A stretch of DNA of 64,000 nucleotides, from the NCBI GenBank assembly GCA_964035795.1, contig OZ038320.1:15442381-15506380 (forward strand), in the 5' to 3' direction. Under the pieces are notes generated by a model. It saw only the letters and a list, made by a program, of their open reading frames with translations, made no database searches and was not told where the DNA came from. Below are positions 51,001-54,000 of the stretch, piece after piece (positions within the stretch are counted from its first letter, which is position 1; each line of letters begins with the position of its first letter). The translations under genes were made by a program, and so were the position numbers. This stretch comes from Pterobdella sp. o SKG-2022 (lineage: Eukaryota > Annelida > Clitellata > Hirudinida > Piscicolidae).

Positions 51001-54000
51001 TGGTTTTTTGCAAGTTTTTCATACTTTCTAAAGTAAGGTTGCACATTATGTCTTCGAAATTAGCAACTTATACTGTTAAACTTCGTACATTTGAAGTTGC
51101 AGCATCAATTTCAGAACAAAAAAATAAAAAAACTTTTTTACCTCGAAAATACACTCGGAATGAACGATTTGATCAATGCGATTGACGTTTCCCACATAAT
51201 ATTTGTAAAAACAATTACTTTAGAGCATTAATTTTTTTTTCGCACGAATTTTGGCAATTCTGTGCACATTTGAAATGACGCATTTTTAATTTGAGCAATC
51301 GTGAAGGTTTGGGGCTGATTTTTTTGGCTGTATACTCTTTTTAACTCCAACTAGTTTTAAAGTTATTCAAATTCATTTAATGCCGGTCCGTATAGCTCAG
51401 TGGTAAAGCACTAGACTTATTAGCAAAGTTACCGGTTTCGATCCCGCATGGGCAATTAGCACATGTTTCACATTGTATTTTCGCTACATTATCTTTGTAG
51501 CAAGCGTTTCGATCTATAAATACTGCATTACATTAAAAGAAAAAAAAATGAGTTTTTGTTAATTATAAATTAGTTTCAATTAAATTAAATTAGTTGTCGG
51601 CCCCTATAGCTCAATTGTTGAGCATTAGACTAATTATCTAAAGTTACTGGGTTCGGTCCTGCGTGGGCCGACAATTAGCACCTCTTCCACAGTGTGTTTT
51701 CGTTACATTAAATTTGTAGCAAGCGCTTTGATCTATAAGAAAAAGCGCTTTATAAATGACGCATTACATTAAATTCAATTAAATATACTGTAATTTCATT
51801 CGAACTACATTATAACACTAAAATTAGAAAAATCTATCGGTCAGTGAACACATAGCTTACACCTAATTTGGAATCCTATATACTAATTTATTTTTTTATT
51901 TAATTTTTGCTTTTCATTTGAATTATATTATAATATAATATTTTAAAACTGAAATTTTTTTTTTTAAATACAAGTTATTTTATTTTGTTTGAAACAAATT
52001 TTTAAAAGATATGCATGTTTTTTCAAATTTTTGCTTAGAGTTGGTTGCTTCAAACAGAAATTTTTTCCTGAAATTACAGTAAATTTATCAAAAAACATTT
52101 CAGCTAAAATATAACCAATACATTAAAAAAAATGAAAATATGGAAAAAAATATTCAATTTTCAAAAATTTTTACGCAGATTTATGAAAGAGTGGCTGCAA
52201 CAATTATAGGGAAATATCATTACTTAATACTGTGGGCAAGGTATATGCAAGAGTTCTTTTTGTCAGACTGCATAAGCTTTCTGAGCGTGTCTATCCTGAA
52301 GCTCAATGTGGTTTCAGGGCATGCCGCTCAACTATTGACATGATCTATTCATTGAGACAGCTTCAGGAGAAATTCAGGAAGCAAAATGTGCAGTTATTTC
52401 TTGTTTTTTTCGATTTGACAAAAGCGTTTGACATAGTCAGTCGTGAGGGACTGTACTTAGCCCTCCCCAAAATTGGCTGCCCTCCAAAGCTCCTTAGTCT
52501 TGTTAGGTTCTTTCATCAGAGCATGAAAGAGACAGTACAGTTTGATGAAAGTTTGAACCTTTTGACACATGCAACGAAGTGAAGCATGAGTGTGTTCTTG
52601 TCCCAACCCTCTTCGGGTTCTTTTTTTCATTTTTCTTCAAGCATACATTTGGGGATGCAAAAGAGGCTATCTTTCTCAGAACCCGGTCAGATGGGAGGCT
52701 TTTCAACCCAGTCAGACTCAGAACAAAATTCAAAATTAGAAAGGCTATGCTGATGATGCTGTTATTGCCACTCATAAAAAAGAGTAGCTCAAACTTTTGA
52801 TAGACCGTCTTTCTATAGCTTGCAAAGAATTTGATCTGATCATCAGCTTACAAAAAACCAAAATTTTGTCTCAGAACTCTTCAATGAAGCCTTCAATCAA
52901 AATAGACAGTAACGAGCTAGGTGTTTTTGAAGATTTTCCATACCTAGGTTCTTGTATTTCTGAATCTTTTCCATTAGACTCAGAGATAAACAAGAGGATT
53001 GGCGAAGCTGCAATTTCTTTGTCAAAGCTAACTGCCAGAGTGTGGAAGAATTCTTCATTGAAAGTCAGCACAAAAATGTCAATTTATAGTGCATGTATAT
53101 TAAGCACTTTGCGCTATGGCAGTGAGACTTGGACATCATATGCTAGACAAAAAAAGCGTCTTCAGATTTTCCATTTGAAGAATCTGCGTTTTATCCTCGG
53201 CATCAGGTGGGAAGAAAAGAATATCATTTTAATTTCAAAATTTTGTGAAATTTTTTGTTCGATGAGGTGTGGTTTCTATACATGATCCACAATTTCTGGT
53301 TTTTGCTAATTCAGGTGAATCATCGATGGTTAGTGAGTGGCTAGTCTTAGGTCTGAATTTATTTGTTATAGCACCCTCAATGACACTTGAAAAAAAATTA
53401 AGATAATAATAATAAAAAACAGATGAAAACAATTAAAATCAGAAAACTTAAAGTGACCAGAAATCTTGAATACATTGAAAGTTCTTGAATACATGATGGC
53501 ACCACGACTCATCCTCTATTTTTACAACCATGTTTTGGTTTTTCAATGTGTCCAAACTGTAACTTCTCAGTCTTATTATTGTCAATCTTGATCAAATACG
53601 TCTTAAAATGATTTTCTTATTTTAATTAATGTCTTATGAATGAGTAATACTTATGTAACGTTTTCCAGGTGACTGGAGCCATAGTGCGTATAACAGATGA
53701 TGTTCGGGCTTCTGAAGATGAAGCCATGGTCGAAGTTTGTGGAACTTTTACTGCTACACAGGTTTTTTTTATTTTGGCTCAGTTTTTTGTTTTAGGGTCG
53801 AGGCTCATACACATGAAAAATGTTGGTTATTTCTCTTAGAGAGGTTTTGTTTAAAATATAAATAATTTGGCAAACAATTTAGAACGATAAATTTTTTCAT
53901 TTTTATGAAAAGTTTAAAATCATTAACGTTAGAAAATTTTTACACATTCAGCATGAATTTATGATTTGTACTTTGAGTTAGCCATCATTCGTTTTCTGCT

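Noticed and set aside
51597..51671. A functional tRNA-Ile gene
   Set aside because: Acceptor, D and anticodon arms pair, but the T arm is mispaired, and the same 3' body follows a second, unpaired tRNA-like head at 51382, as in a SINE.
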